Origin: Pyropia haitanensis
Taxonomy: Eukaryota; Rhodophyta; Bangiophyceae; Bangiales; Bangiaceae
Assembly: GCA_008729055.1 (NCBI GenBank)
Contig: SDUX01000002.1
Location: 7,355,485 to 7,419,484, forward strand
DNA: 64,000 nucleotides
Direction of reading: 5' to 3'
A program made the position numbers and the translations under genes. How positions within the stretch are numbered: position 1 is the stretch's first letter; each line of letters starts with the position of its first letter. Under the pieces are notes generated by a model that was given only the letters and a program-made list of their open reading frames with translations, was not told the origin of the DNA and searched no databases. Below are positions 12,396-25,416 of the stretch, one piece after another.

Positions 12396-13078
12396 CACGG
12401 CGGCTTCCTGTCTGCCGACGTCCTCTGTGATGCGGGTTCGCGCCCAGCGTCAACTGCTGTGCGCCTCGTGCCTTTAGCACGTAAGGAGGGGGATGGGAAA
12501 CTGGCGTTTCGCCCCCTTCCCCATGCCCCTCCTTTTCCTCGTCCCCGGGGGACGTCGCCGGCTGCAGCGCACCCGCGCGGGTGTCACAGCCTCACCTGCG
12601 CGGTGGTGCGCCTGCACGGGCGCGGGTGTGCGGGCAAGTGGCGGGACGGAAAGCGCGGCGACTGCCCCGCCCTGCTCATTTCTTTTCTGTGGACAGCCCA
12701 CCACAGCGGCGCGATGATCGGGACCGCTGGGACCGGGAGCCGCTCCGCCCGCCGGCTCGCCCGACCGCCCGCCCGCACCACGCGCCGTCGCCAGGGGAAA
12801 GGGCCGCCCATTCACGGGCGCCGGGGGACAGCGGAGGCGCGGTGTAGGGACGGGCGGTGCCCGGGCTCCCTGCGCTGCCGCGTGGCCCACGCCAAGATGC
12901 TGGCGGCGGCGGAGGCGGGGGACTGACTGGGCCACTCTCTCCCCCCCCCTTCCCCCCCCCAAAGAAAAAAGAGAGGATGCAGTCAGGCCAGTGATTGCGT
13001 CGTAGAACACAAGATTACGAACGCTCAACGGCAACCGTCGTGCGCCAACGCCCACGTCGGGGGGTCGGAGGGGCGGCC
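12396..13078. other. Intergenic between convergent genes
   Basis: These are 3' flanks of the bZIP-like gene (+) and the ammonium transporter (-). A pyrimidine-rich tract followed by A-rich sequence lies at 12938-12974. I see no gene. Confidence 0.5.
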
Positions 13079-16000
13079 TCAAAAGCTGAGGCGGAAGTTT
13101 GTGGACACGGGAGCCACCGTCTCGATCAGCTCATCTGGGTCGTCGATGATGGAGACGCGCGCCGATTCCCGGTTGGTGTGCGGCAGCCCCAGCGCCGACG
13201 CGGAGCCGACGTGCTGCTGCCTTGTCGTCGACCGGTGGCCACTGTCGGTGGTGACCACAAACGACGCGTACCGCGGACCCTCCGTGTTGTTGTCTTGCGC
13301 GTCGCCCGACGTGTTGGTCGCCGAAAAGCTGGAGCTGACGTCCAGCCGGTCTTGCTTGGCGAGCCCCCCCACCTTGCGGTCGGCCGCGTCGCCGGTCGTC
13401 CGCGACGTGATCGCTTCCTTCGTGAACTGCCGCGGCGACACCGGCGGTGTGGCCGCATGCCACGTGGTCAGCAGGTCCGCCGACGTCTCTTCCGCGTTGA
13501 AATTGTACGCGGCGCCGCCGTGGACTGCCTCGTCCGCGCCCATCAGCTGCTCTTCGTCCGTATAGATGAGCACGCCACCAAGCTTGAGGCCCACCAGCAC
13601 GGGCGTTAGCAGCACCAACACCAGCCCGATTATGGCCATCGTTGCCACCACCTGCGCGCCGAGGAGCGCACCGGGGGAGTCGCCGCCGTAAAGGAGACCC
13701 CCCGGGTAGATATCGCGTCCCGGAAACGCGTCGCGCAGGTAGGGAGGGTACGCGGTAAAGCCCGTCAGGAGGAGGCCGGCAATGCCCGCGCCGAGGTGGA
13801 GCGACGCTGCTGAGACCGGGTCGTCAATCTCAAACCAGTTCATGGCCTTGTCGCAAACGAAGAAGACAATCGAGCACACGGACCCCGTGATGACCGACGC
13901 GTATGGCAGCACCACTGAGCACGACGAGCAGATGCCAACGAGGCCAGCTAACACCCCATTCAGCACGTCCAGCACGCTATAGTGCGAGCTCGTCAGACGG
14001 GACATCACCAGCAGCGTCAGGCCGCCGGTGCAGCCCGCCAGCAGGGTGTTGATCAGGCAGCGGCCAGCCGCAACGTAATTGTCCGTGATGATCATGACGG
14101 AGGAGGAGTTGAAGACCACAAAGCCAGCCCACAACAGGAAGGTGCCCTGAACAATAGAAAGAGAGACAGAAGCGACAGTGAACCGAGTACAAAGAGGGGG
14201 GTGCCAGCGCCAACAGATGCAACATGGCGTGGCAAGCGGCGGCAAGAGTGAACGGAGGGGCCAACAAGACAGAGAGAGCACAGTCAGTTTCTCCTCTGCG
14301 TACACACGCATCTGTCTCACTGCCATCGTCGCCGAGTCCAAGAGCCTCTTGCTCTGCCGTGAAAAGATCACCCTCACGCCAGCAAAAGCCGTCCATCCCA
14401 TTGCCACGCCGCACACTCACCACCACGCCCCCCCCAGCGAAACAGACGCACCTGGCAAGCCAACGTGACGTTGTGGGCATGGAACGAGTCTCGCGTCGCC
14501 TCTTCGTACCGCCCCACGCGGGGCCCCACGAGGATGACCCCAACCAGCGACGCCATCCCGCCCGTCACGTGCACCACGCCCGAGCCGGCCAGGTCAAACG
14601 CGCCCGACCCAAACAGCCGGCCCGACGTCTTGCCATACGACAGCCACCCGTACTCGCTCCACAGCCAGTGCGACACGATGGGGAAGGCCAGGCCGCCGAT
14701 AACAATCATGGAAAAGATGGATGCGACAAACGTAGCGCGCTCCGACACGGCGCCGAGCAGGATGGTCGCACAGATGGTCGCAAACGTAAACTGGAACCAG
14801 ACGAGCGCCAGGGACGCCGAACCAGAATAGGTATCAAAGTCTTCGCCCGGCTGTAGTGCCCAATAAGTGCCGCCAATCACCGCTGCGGGTCAATAAACAA
14901 CAGCCGCACGAGGGGAGAGGGAAGGAGTGGCGGAGGAGGGGGAGAAGGGGCGTGTTCCATATCAGCGGCGCGTGGAAGGAGCAAGTCAGAAAAACAGGCC
15001 AAGGAGCACACCCTTTCGAACGATAAGAAAGCTCACAGCCGACAACATGAGGAACCAGCGCAACTACAACAAAGACATCCACTCTGCCCCCCCCCCGACC
15101 TCGCCGTGGCCACCCTCTCCCACCCTCTCGGTTAACACCTGCCTGAGCCACCACCGTACGGTTGTTCGACTCGGGGGTAGACCCGAACGCCATGGCAAAG
15201 CCAAAGATGAAGTAGCATAGGCCCACCACGCACGGCGTGACGACGTGCAGCAGCATGATGCTCGCTGCCGACTTGTTCCGCGCCGCGCCCGTTACCAACA
15301 GCGCAAACCCAAGCTACTCCAAGCACCCCCGAAGCACAACAGCCACAGACAGTCGACGCGAGCGGTGCGACGAAAACGGAAGAAACATAAGAACAGCCCA
15401 CACAGCGCCCACGCAGACAGGGGTCCCATGGGGTCAGCCAGTTATCCGCGCGCGCAAAGCGGAGCGATCCGCGGGGTGCCACCACCCCTCCATGCACGAG
15501 GTGTTGCTGGCCTCACACGCGGCAGGGCGTTCCATCTCCAGGCGACCCCGTCTCCCCGCCACAGGGGCAAGGAAAAACCGGCAACCGGGACGCCACTGCC
15601 AGTCTGATGACTGCCCAGAGCAAGTGCTCGATTGCCTCCGGAGCCATGGGAGTGGTCGCATTGGTATGTCCCCTTGCGACCGCGCCCCCGCTCCGCTTCA
15701 CACAGCCGCTTGCGTCGCAGACCCGTGCGGCGAGCGCCCAACTTCACTCCTCTCTTCCCACGACTTCTCTCCCCCCCCTCTCCAAACGCCCTCCTTCCGC
15801 CATCCCTTCACAAGCCACTGAGCCACCCAGGCACCCAGCCAGGCGCCCCAACTCTGCGCACAACCTTCCCACTCCCCCGCTCACAAACAGCCCCTCACCC
15901 CCTCACCCCGCCAATACCTCCCTCCCTGCCTCCCTTCCCTGGTACCCTCCCGCAGGCGCCCCCCCCCCAACCATCCCCCGTCACCATCCCCGTCTCCACC

Positions 16001-16205
16001 CATCGATACGTACCTCCATTTGGAAAATGAGGGCGCCCGCAAAGAGCAGGAACATAGAGTTGGTCGCGTCGGTCAGCTGCGCCACCCCCGCTGTCGCCGC
16101 CGCTGACGACGCACAGACATCCCGCAGCTGGTCGCCCACCGCGGTGAGTCCCGCCGATGCGAGGGCGGCCGCCACCTCGGCGCCCACCTCACACGACGCG
16201 GTCAT
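13079..16205 (-). CDS. AMT1: Ammonium transporter (Amt/MEP/Rh family), 4 exons
   Basis: This is a plasma-membrane ammonium channel/transporter of about 621 residues. Exons on the minus strand are 16205-16014, 15313-15139, 14882-14452 and 14146-13079; donors GTACGT, GTGTTA and GTGCGT and all AG acceptors join in phase. The ATG at 16205 lies in GGCCACCATGACC. Family signatures are FAGALIFQME joined to LGFALLVTG (helix 1), FGFAMAFG, LAGSGVVHVTGGMASL (first pore histidine), DSFHAHN, LWAGFVVFNSSS, SLHLGAGIAGLLLTG (second pore histidine region) and FPGRDIYPGGLLYGG. About 130 hydrophilic residues follow the last helix and end NFRLSF; this cytosolic tail is longer than usual and carries many Ser/Thr, so regulation by phosphorylation is possible (inference). 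The N terminus has about 45 residues before helix 1. Intron 1 is about 700 bp. Confidence 0.93.
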
Positions 16206-19200
16206 GGTGGCCGTGGCCCCCGGCGCCCCCCCGCGTCGAGGCACAGGTGCCCAACAGTAGCAGTGACGGGGGAGGCAGGTGCCCAGGAGAAACGGGGGGG
16301 GGGGGGAGCGGGGGGGGAGGTAGAGGGCAAGAAAGAGAAAGAGGCTTGGGGCGGCGGCACCGGGGGGTAAGGCGGCGACGGTAACCCAAGACGGAAGGGG
16401 TATACCGAGCTCACCCCCCCTCCTCCCCACCCCACCCCCCGTACAGCTCCGCAGCTGCCGTCCCTACTACCCCCCCCCACCCCCCGTCCTCGTCAGAAAA
16501 GCACAGCGCTGTCAGTTGCGCTCCCACAGGGGCGGCCGACCTTGGCGGGACGGCGACGTACACAAAAAAATTCATGGAGGCGGCGCCTGGCACAGAAGGG
16601 CGGGCGCGTGCCGGAAGGGTAGGCGTGGCGGTGGGTTGTACGGCACGACCCGTACGCGCCGGCAGGGCATGTTGGTTGGGAATGGCGCCACCGTACCGGC
16701 TCCTCCTCCCCTGCCAGCCCGTCCCGCCCAGGAAATTTCCGCCTGCACGGGCTGGGGGCACACGATGCCGGCGGCGGGGCGAGCGGGGGCGTCGCCAGCC
16801 GAGCACACCGGCACGGTGCCGCGGCACCGTGTCGAGGCGCCGGTGGCTGGCCGCGCGGGCCGCGTCAGGCGCTTGCCGACACAAGTGGCCCCACAGATCT
16901 GCGGATTATTCATGTGGGCGATGCGGCCTCCCAGCTGGGATGGCCGAGACACCGCCGCCACGGCCGCCACCCCTCGTGCGCGCCGCCCACTCCCCCCCTC
17001 CTCCCCACCCACCGCCCCGCCGCCCCGCCGTGCGTGGCAGCCGCACCCGCCGCCGCCCGCACCGGCGCGCGACGCTGCTGCCGCCCGTGCGACCCGCACC
17101 CGCCACCCGCGCGCGGTCGCCAACTCCCTCCCGCCGTGCCGCACCGCCGCGGTGCCGCCCGCGCTCCGTCCCCCACGGACAGCAGCGGGCGCCGCGAGCC
17201 GCGGCGCGCCCCACCGGCGGTGCGCGCTCCCCCCACCGTCGCGGCGGCACGCGAGGCCGGCGCTGTCCCCCCCCCCCCGCGCCCCGTGCGGCCGTGCGCC
17301 TCTCTCCCCACCGTATCCACCGCCACACGCACGCACCCACTCCCGTTGGGCCGCGCTGAAGGGCGTCAGGCTTGCGGCGCTGCTGCGGCGGCAGCCCTTT
17401 GCCGCGGCCACAGCCGCCGCGCAACCCCACCGACACGCCAACGGTGTGGCGCCGCGGCCGGCGCCAGGGGAGGGACTGCGCCGCCGTCCCCGCTGCCCTA
17501 CCCCCCGGTGGCGGTCACCCCGCGCCCCGTCGCCATCAGGGAACCCGCCGCACGGCACCACTCCCGCTCACCACCGCCAGCCGCCAGCCCCTCGTGGACC
17601 GACGGCGTTTGTGACGCTGTTGCAGGCGCGCGATGGCGGCCGGCGCGGCGAGGCGCGGCGGCGCGTGGAACTCCGCGCTCGAGACTGGGCGGCGTGGTGA
17701 CGGCGGCGCAGGGGGGTGGCGCGTGGCGCCGTGACAGACGGCGCGCCGGGGAATCCAGCCAGCGGCAAAGGAGGATCGCCTCGTGGGGGAAGGTGAAGCG
17801 CCGCGGTGGGCGGGGCGCGCCAGTAGCGGAAGGGGCACCCCTTTTCCACGACGTTCTCCTCCTCGTCTACCTCGACGTTCCTTCACGCACCTCGCACAAC
17901 AGTCCTCCCACCGGCCCCCAACGCCGTGTCCCTACCGCGCCGAGCCATGAGTGTCTCGGCGGTCGGCAACGGCCGGCACGTGCCCGGCATGCGCGCAACG
18001 CCACGCACCTTGTTCCTCTTCAGCCCGTCGGACCACCAACCGTGCTGCGCCCCGTCGGCGGAGGGCAGCGAGCTGCCGACGCGGCCGCCACCACCCGATC
18101 GTCTCCCCCCTGGTTCTGCGACACTCGCCATCCACTCCGTGTCTGTGCTGCGACATGCCGCCCCGCGTCGTAGACCAGGCGGTTGTTCCGGCAACAGCAA
18201 AGAGACATGGCGCGTTCTTCCCCGACCGGAGCTCTCGCCTGGACAGCCACCCCAATGTGACAGTGGACAGTGGGGACCTCCCTCTTCAGCAATGCCGGCG
18301 GTCCTCCCCCCCCCCCGCAGCCGCGACAATCCTCGAACGACCCTCGCCAAGAGCAGCATGTTAGTGCGTTTTTCCAACGGGGGCGAGGATGAGCGATGCG
18401 CAGCACGCTGCCACCCGCTGGGCTGTCTGCCCATCCGTGGTCCCATCCCGGCAACGTTCCACGTCGCGGCGGGGGCGCGTGCATGTCCACGGCGCGCCTC
18501 GTCCATGCGCCGCGTCCGTTCGTGCCCTTGGACACGGCGGCCCCCCCTCGACACCGTCCCCCTCCCTTCACCGCAACGCCCCCCCTTTCCCCCCCTCTCC
18601 CCGGATGCATCATGTATCCACGCACTGTTGCCAGCAACGGCAGCAATGAAAAATCACCGCGCCTGGTACAGGACCACATACGGGGTTCACTCACAACACG
18701 GGGGATTTCCAGGAGGGACGAGAGCTCACGCGGCGAACGACCGGCTCGACGCCGACCCGCCCCTTCCCCTCCCTCGCCAAGCTCCACCAAGCGCAATGGT
18801 GTGTGTCGGCGTCAATGCGTGTGTGTGTGGATGACTGTGTCGCTGTACGTGCCGCGGGTGACGCAGTTTGCGGGTATGTTTTCATTTTCCCTTTGAGAAA
18901 GGTCCTCCAATGCAATGACCCTCCCCAGCTCTCATCTCCACCCACGAGCTAGCTCGCCGGCGCGCACGCGTCTCTCCCGCCATGCGACCGTACTCCGGTG
19001 GACGCGCCCGTGAGACGAGCACCTCACGCGACGCCACGACACGCGCACGCCACCACACCTCTAAAGCTCCTCCTCTCACCCTCAACTCTCCCACCCCCTC
19101 CTACTTGCTTCTCCTACTCCCCTCCGCCTGGTCCTCACACCTCCCACACCTCCTCCCTCCTCCCACCCACCCCCTCTCCGTCTACACCTCCAGGTCATCG

Positions 19201-19641
19201 GCGACCGCGAGCGCGGAGCACACCAGCACTCCGCGGGCATGGCACTCCGCCGTCTCCGAGTCTGGGGCCACTCCTCCGCTTCGCCACAGCAAGTACACGC
19301 GCCCCGCGAACCGCAATGCAAAGAAGGGCGAGCATACCTGCGGCCCACACCACCGAGACCGCGCCGCCATTGATGCACGCACGGGGACGAACACCGTCGA
19401 GACATCAGGGCAGCGCGATGCAGCGGAAGCGAGGCAGGGGAAAGGCAGGGGAATGCATGTGGAAGGAAAGGGGGAAAGAACGTCGGGCACACCCTAATCT
19501 CTGGAACACCATCCTCAAAGGCGCCCTCCTCATCGAGAAATGGCAGAGTCAGGGCAGGGTGGGGGATGGGAAGGCGGGGGAAGTGAGGTGTCGCCTCCCT
19601 CCCCATTCCCCACCTTGGCGAAGCACAGCCATGCCAGGCCG
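16206..19641. other. 3.4-kb gap without a recognisable gene
   Basis: This lies upstream of the ammonium transporter and downstream of the PLATZ gene. Long open frames exist on both strands (for example 16914-18173 plus and 16572-17561 minus), but they follow from the near absence of A/T-rich stops. Their translations are Arg/Ala/Pro-rich and show no motif. A perfect 20-bp palindrome (CACGGTGCCG and its complement) sits at about 16812-16831. Part of 19182-19490 on the minus strand has more normal composition (with FFALRFAGRVYLLW), and I cannot exclude an exon there. Confidence 0.4.
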
Positions 19642-21613
19642 TCACGCACCGTCCTCCATATCGCTTTCTACAGGAGACACCAGCACCGGCCGGCGGAGAA
19701 GCCACAGCGTGACGTCGACCGCCGTCGGCGACGCCGTCGGCGGCCGCTTGCGCCGGTGCGCCCGCCGCCCCCCCACCGCCAAGGGCGCCACTGTCGGCGT
19801 CGACGCCGCCGCCGCCGCCGCCGCCGCTGCCGCCGTCGCCGCCGCCGTCACCGACACAGCCGCCAACGTGCCGGCGCGGCCCGCGGCAGTGGCGCCCCCC
19901 CCACGTGCCGCACTGGACGACAGGCGCTGCTTGCGGCCGCCGCCAACGCCCCCCGCCGCGACGCCCCACCCGCCGCCACCCGCCGGGTCCAGACGGCGGG
20001 GCCCGCCGCCCCCACCCCCGCCGGTGCCCCCGACCCCGCCACGGGCCAGTGACATGAGCGGCGGGTGCCGACGGGCGTGGCTGGCCGGCAGCGCCGCCAC
20101 CGCCGGGGATACCGGGGAGCACGGTGGCAGCAGCCGACACGGCGGCGCCAATGACGCGACCGCCGACGCGCTGGCGCAGCCAGCGGCGGCAGTGCCCTCC
20201 CCCGCTGCACCGGGCATGCCCTCCGCTGGGTGGAGCCCCCGGTGGCGGCAGTAGAGGGAGCAATAGGCGTACGCGCCGAGGAGGAGGCGCCCGCAAATGA
20301 CGCACGTGGCCGCGTCGGCCTTGGGGAGGGGCGCCCCCGCCGCCGCCGCCGCGCCAGTCCCCTTGCTGGGGATGGTCACTGATGAGGCGGGGGCGGTGGG
20401 GGTGTCGCCCGCAGCCGCCGCCGCCGCTGCTGCCGCCGCGGCTGCCGCCGCCGCCGCCGCGCCGCGGAGGGCGGGGGTGCGCGGCGAGCGGGGCGCCGAC
20501 GGGAGCGGAGAGGTGGGCAGCGGCCCGGGCGCCAGCGCGGGGCCGCGATGGAGGTAGGCCACGTTTTGGCCATTGTTGACGTACGGCTGCACCTGGCTCG
20601 CGTCAATGCCGTGCTGCTTCAGCTGCTCTACGTCAACACAGTCCTGTAACATGCAACCGGCAGGGAGAAATAGAACGAGGGACAAGAACACGGGATCGAA
20701 AAGGATCGAGCCAGATGGGATCAATCAAAACACAGCACGAGCAGAGCAGGGACGGAGAGCAGAGCAAGAATTGTCAAGGTCAGTCACCACACCGTGGGCC
20801 ATACTGGTGCGTACTGGAACAAAACAAAGCAAACGACGGGAACCAACATCTCTTCACAACCGGCGCGCAACGGCAGCGGTCATTGCGCAGCGGTTGTGAC
20901 ATAAAAGGAGAGCCTCACACGTCAGGATGAGCAACAACTAGGCCTCCCTTTGAGCACCACAGTACGTACAGAATACATGTACTGCACGCCGCCGGTAGCC
21001 GTCCGAGATCCCATCATGATTCCACGGCGTGGAAGTGTGCAAGGGCGTCAACATGAACGCGCGAGACCAGGCCATCACCACCAGACAGATCCACAACCAT
21101 ACACCCATACGCTCGTCAATGAGAAGGGACAACATGTCAGTATACACGCTCCATGCTCGAGTAACACAAGGCCCCACCGGCGATCGCCAAAACAACGACC
21201 AAGATCCCCTCGCAGGTAAGCCCCGCACGTACCCGACACAGCTGGATGAGTGGCCGCCCGTCTCCTTCGCCGTTGCGGGTGCGCTCCGTTGCGCAGTACT
21301 GGCACAGCTTGGCGCCCGTTGCCACGTCGTAGCGGTTGCGCTCGCTCCGGTGACGCGGCGAGTGCACCGGACACGCGTCGTAGAAAGGGGTGACAATGAA
21401 CTCGGACAGCCAGTCCGGGTCTGCCACCGCCACTGCCGCTGCCGCGGCCGCAATGTCCGCGTCACTGTGGGCCGCTGCGGCGGGTGTGGACGCCGCCGCG
21501 GCTGCCGCCCCAGCCGACGCGGCACAGCGGAGGCCTTGCCGACGAGGGGGTGGCTCCTCTGCGTTCCGCGTCGACCGCGACGCGACGACCGTGGTAGGGC
21601 TGGTGGCGCCCAT
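19642..21613 (-). CDS. PLATZ-family zinc-binding protein, 2 exons
   Basis: This is a protein of about 460 residues from the PLATZ family (plant AT-rich sequence and zinc-binding), nuclear DNA-binding proteins. Plant members bind A/T-rich DNA and RNA polymerase III regulators. Exons on the minus strand are 21613-21233 and 20643-19642, with donor GTACGT, acceptor TTACAG and phase 0. Across the junction the protein reads PLIQLCR then DCVDVEQLKQHG. PLATZ hallmarks are DPDWLSEFIVTPFYDACPVH, ATGAKLCQYC, the VQPYVNNGQNVAYL block and the second zinc motif CVICGRLLLGAYAYCSLYC. The C-terminal half is Ala/Gly-rich with a basic patch (GGRRAHRRKRPPT). The ATG at 21613 (MGATSPTTVVAS) has the good context AACCATGGGC; frames remain open upstream. 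Intron 1 is about 590 bp. Confidence 0.88.
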
Positions 21614-23735
21614 GGTTCCGCCGCCGCTGATCCACCGACCAACCCGCGGTTGGCAGCGAAGCGCAGACCCGGGAACAGGTGCCACGAGGGCCGACAAAGG
21701 CAACGGGAAACCACACCGAGGGAACGAGGGAGTGTGATGACGGGGTGCGCGTGACAAGGATAGTCGGACGAGTCGACGTGGGTGGGTGTGTCGACGATGG
21801 ATGGGCGGGCGTGACGACGGTGAGCGGGAACGTGGGGGAAGCGTGTGAGGACGGCGGCGAACAAGGCTACTGCTTTATGGAGGAGGGGAAGTTCTGTGCA
21901 CCTGTCGACGTGAGTGGGGAGAACGGTGGGGGACGACGAGCACCAGCCCGCTGCCGTGGCTTCTTCAACCCCGCGCGCACGCGCGCTTGCGCTGCTCGCA
22001 CGGCTCGGCCGTGCGCGCCACACGGCCGAGGGGAGGGGGGGGGGGGTGGCTCAGTGACACCGTGCGTGCACTCACGGGACGACGGCGGGGGGGGGGGGGC
22101 TCAGTGACCGCGCCAGAGGGTGTGTGCTTGCAGAGCGAGCCACTGCGCGTGGGGGGTGCCCGCATCACCCCGCTGTGCTTACCCCGCGTCACCCCCGTGG
22201 ATGGGGCGAAAAGGGGGAGCTCTCGGTGCGGGCGTTCCTTCCAGGCCTTTCGAACGCCGCCACAGCGGCGTGCGACCCCTCATCAGCGCAATGTCCGTGG
22301 AGCGCCAAACCGTCCACGCGGCCCAGCGGGCGGGGTCACTGGGGGGGTGCACGTCTTCCTTCTCCTGCCGCATCTCGGTGGATGTGCCACCGGCGTGGCC
22401 GACCAGAGCAGCACGCATCCCCCCAGCCGCTCCACAAGGCTTGTGCCCCAGGGGTCCGCCGGTCAGACTGAGGGCAATTGGTTGATCCACTCCTCACACA
22501 CAAGTGAGCCTGTTGCGCCCGTCGACCTCTCTCCCCTCGACGACGATTGGACGCATAGACTCGCGTGAGGCCGGCCCGCCGTCCGCCCCGCGTGTCAAGG
22601 ACGGGCGGCCCGCCCGAGGGCCGGGTCCGCGACCCGCGCTCCCCCGTTAATCCGGTTGCGTTTTGGGCGCGGCAGGCGCTTGGTCGGTCCTAGGACTGGG
22701 GCCTCTTTGTTCGGGGAACAGCCCCACTGGGGGGTTGGAGCGACGGGTGCCCTCGCCGCAGATGCGTCGACCGGGGAGCGAACCGTCACACGGGAGCGTG
22801 ACCGACCCCGCTGCGGGCTCGCGCCGGCAAGTGGTTCAGGCCTCCCTGGGCGGGGCCCGGCAGCCCCCGTTGTGAGACACAAGGAGTGTCCCTCGGCGTC
22901 GGCCACCACGATTGGGAGCGGCGTGACCTGGCACGATCGAGGGGGCAGTTGCGGGCGGTTCAGAAAAGGGCGGCCGGCCGCAGGGTCGCGACCGGTTTCC
23001 TCGCGGCGAAGAGCTTGCGCCGGAACCCAGAGGACGCCCGTAGTTGGGCGGAAGGGCCGCGGCGGGGGAAGGAACCAAGCGGAGCGTCTCGGCATTGACT
23101 CATCCTGCCCTCGGGTTCGATGGCTGACCGTGATAGTCCGCGCGCCGGTGCTCCGCCCGTCGTCTGTCAAGAGACCTGTGGTGGCGCCCCTCCTCCCCGC
23201 CAACCTCCCGACTCTTCAGCCCCACACTCCTCTCGCACCAAAATCTCAACACGGGCTCCAGACGAGGCGAGGCACGGGAACAAGCGAGTGGGAAGGCCTT
23301 GCCGACACCAGTCTGCAGGGTACCGTTGGCGCGGCGCTGCCCATGGCCGTGGGTGAGAACTGGGGCAACAGGGGCCAACCAGCACGCCCTGCGTGGACCG
23401 GTTCAAGAGGGGAAGCCCGGACCGAGGGGGGCCTGGAGAGGGGGTTGGGCGGAAAAAGTGTTCCGCCTGTCGCTGCACGTCTTTGCTTCCGGGGTTCCGA
23501 GGGAGGGGCAGGGTGCCACCAGACGGCACAGCGGCGCCCTGGAGAGGATGTCGCGGGTGGGAAGGGCAGAGACGCGGTGGACCGGTGGAAGTTGGGGGGA
23601 TTCCGCGCCCCTCGACGTGTGTGAGCCGTGTCTCGTGCCGTGACTCGGCTCCACCTTTTTTTTTTCTTTCTCGCACCCGCACCCCACTAGGGCGCAGGGA
23701 CGGGACGGTGTGGGGGCGGATGGTGGGTTGCAATT

Positions 23736-23795
23736 GGCTGGGGCGCGCTCTCTTCCACCTCCAACGATATTGGTGGAGGAGTGCGCGCCCCAGCC
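23736..23795. repeat. Imperfect 60-nt hairpin
   Basis: A perfect 13-bp outer stem pairs GGCTGGGGCGCGC (23736-23748) with GCGCGCCCCAGCC (23783-23795). Inside it, CCACCTCCAA (23755-23764) pairs with TTGGTGGAGG (23770-23779) apart from two mismatches, and it closes on a five-base loop. The function is unknown. It could be a structured RNA element, a small foldback repeat or a regulatory site. Confidence 0.75.
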
Positions 23796-25289
23796 ACCCC
23801 TGTGTGCACGATCCCGACTCTTCTCGGCCGCAGGCGACGTTTGGCGCATCGTGGGGACGGCCGGCAGCGAAAATCCTGCCGGAATGGCGGACCGACGGGA
23901 GTTCGTTCCGCCGCACCTCGCGCGGGCACTCCCGCCCCCCCACCCCCTGCCAAGCAGGGAGATTTCTTTGGAGCGCCGCTCCGGCGGCCGCACCGCTCCC
24001 CGTCGACGCAAACACACAGAATGATGACAAGCAGCTAATGTGCAACACCCTGTCTCTCTGGCGCCCCACCCCGCTGGGGTCACGCTCTAGCCCCCGCTCC
24101 CCGAGTTCCTTCCCGCCAGCCCTATGCAGTGCTGTCTGCCGGGGGAAGACGCGTTCCACGCGGGCACGGGCTCGGTGCCGGCGGCGACGGCGCCACGCAC
24201 GTTGCGAGCCCCACGGGCGTGGCCAGCGCGGGTCCCGCGGCTCTCCCATCACGGACGCGCCAGGGAACGGTGTCGCCGCCCGACGCGCGGGAACGCCTCT
24301 CCTACGCACGCTGAACGGCGGGTCCCCGCCGGAGAGATTCAACTGGGGTGTCCGCAGCCGCGGTGGGGGGCCACGGGGCCTCCAGCGCTCACAGCCGGCG
24401 AGTGTCGGGTCCGGCGGGCATCCTGACTACTAATAGCTTGGACACGGCGGTCGGTAGTGCGCACGATGCGGGGGAGGGGGCTTGACGGTGTGGTTTGTGC
24501 CCTTTGTTGGCGTACGAATTGTGACCCACCCAGTAGGATCAGAAACATATTCGGCCACAGCGGCGCGCCCCCGCCCTTTCATTGGTATGAAGTGGGGGCA
24601 TCGTACCACACACACGGAGGCGTCGTGTTCGCGCCATGATCATCACGGCCTGTTGTCTGCACGCCACGTACTTTGGCGAGGGCGCTGAGGCGGCGAGGAT
24701 GGGCGGCCGCGAGGCGCCCCGCTCGAGGGTCCCCCAGAGATGGCCCGATCAGATGCTAGCCGAGACAGAATGCCGTTGGTGCATCCCAAAATCTCGATAG
24801 CGATATGGCACACCCGCTGGTGCGCCAACCGCCACGAGGTACGCTGACGAAGAGGACTGCATGCGCCATAAGTGCAATGCGAGGTGCCAAGCCGGGACTG
24901 TGCAGTCCACCAGCGTCGCCGATCGATTCAGCGCTTGGCCACCCGCCCGCCTCTTGCTCGCAGTGCCTTTGGGTCGTCCGCCCCCCGCCCAGCGCACTCG
25001 CCCATCGCCCCCACCATCCCCGCCGTCGCGTCCTTCCGCTTGGCCGCGTGCCGTCGTCCCCCCCCGACGGTGGGCAGGCGCCTCTGCGTACGGCCCTCCC
25101 GCTCTTCCGCCCCGCCCCGCGGGCGTGTGCATTTTTGCCTGTCCCCCCCCGCCCGCCACGCCGGCCGGCGGCGGGGGATGGGACCCGCGGCGGCGGCCGC
25201 GGCGGCGGCCGCCACCGCCCCGCTGCGGCGCTCCCGTGCGTTTTGGCGGCGCCGCCGTCGCGGCGGCCCGTAAAGGGCGGCGCCCGCCG

Positions 25290-25368
25290 CCGCCGCCGCC
25301 GTGTCGGCCGCCGCGCACGTCCACCGCCACCGCCGCCGCCGCCACCGCCGTCGCCGCCGCCGCTGCCG

Positions 25369-25416
<48 letters not shown>

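Noticed and set aside
23105..23125. GGTTCGAT, resembling a tRNA T-loop (B box)
   Set aside because: No acceptor, D or anticodon stem can be drawn around it.
22760..24090. Possible large diverged inverted repeat around the hairpin at 23.77 kb
   Set aside because: Comparing the arms by eye gives only short scattered matches beyond the 60-nt hairpin, no better than expected in GC-rich DNA.
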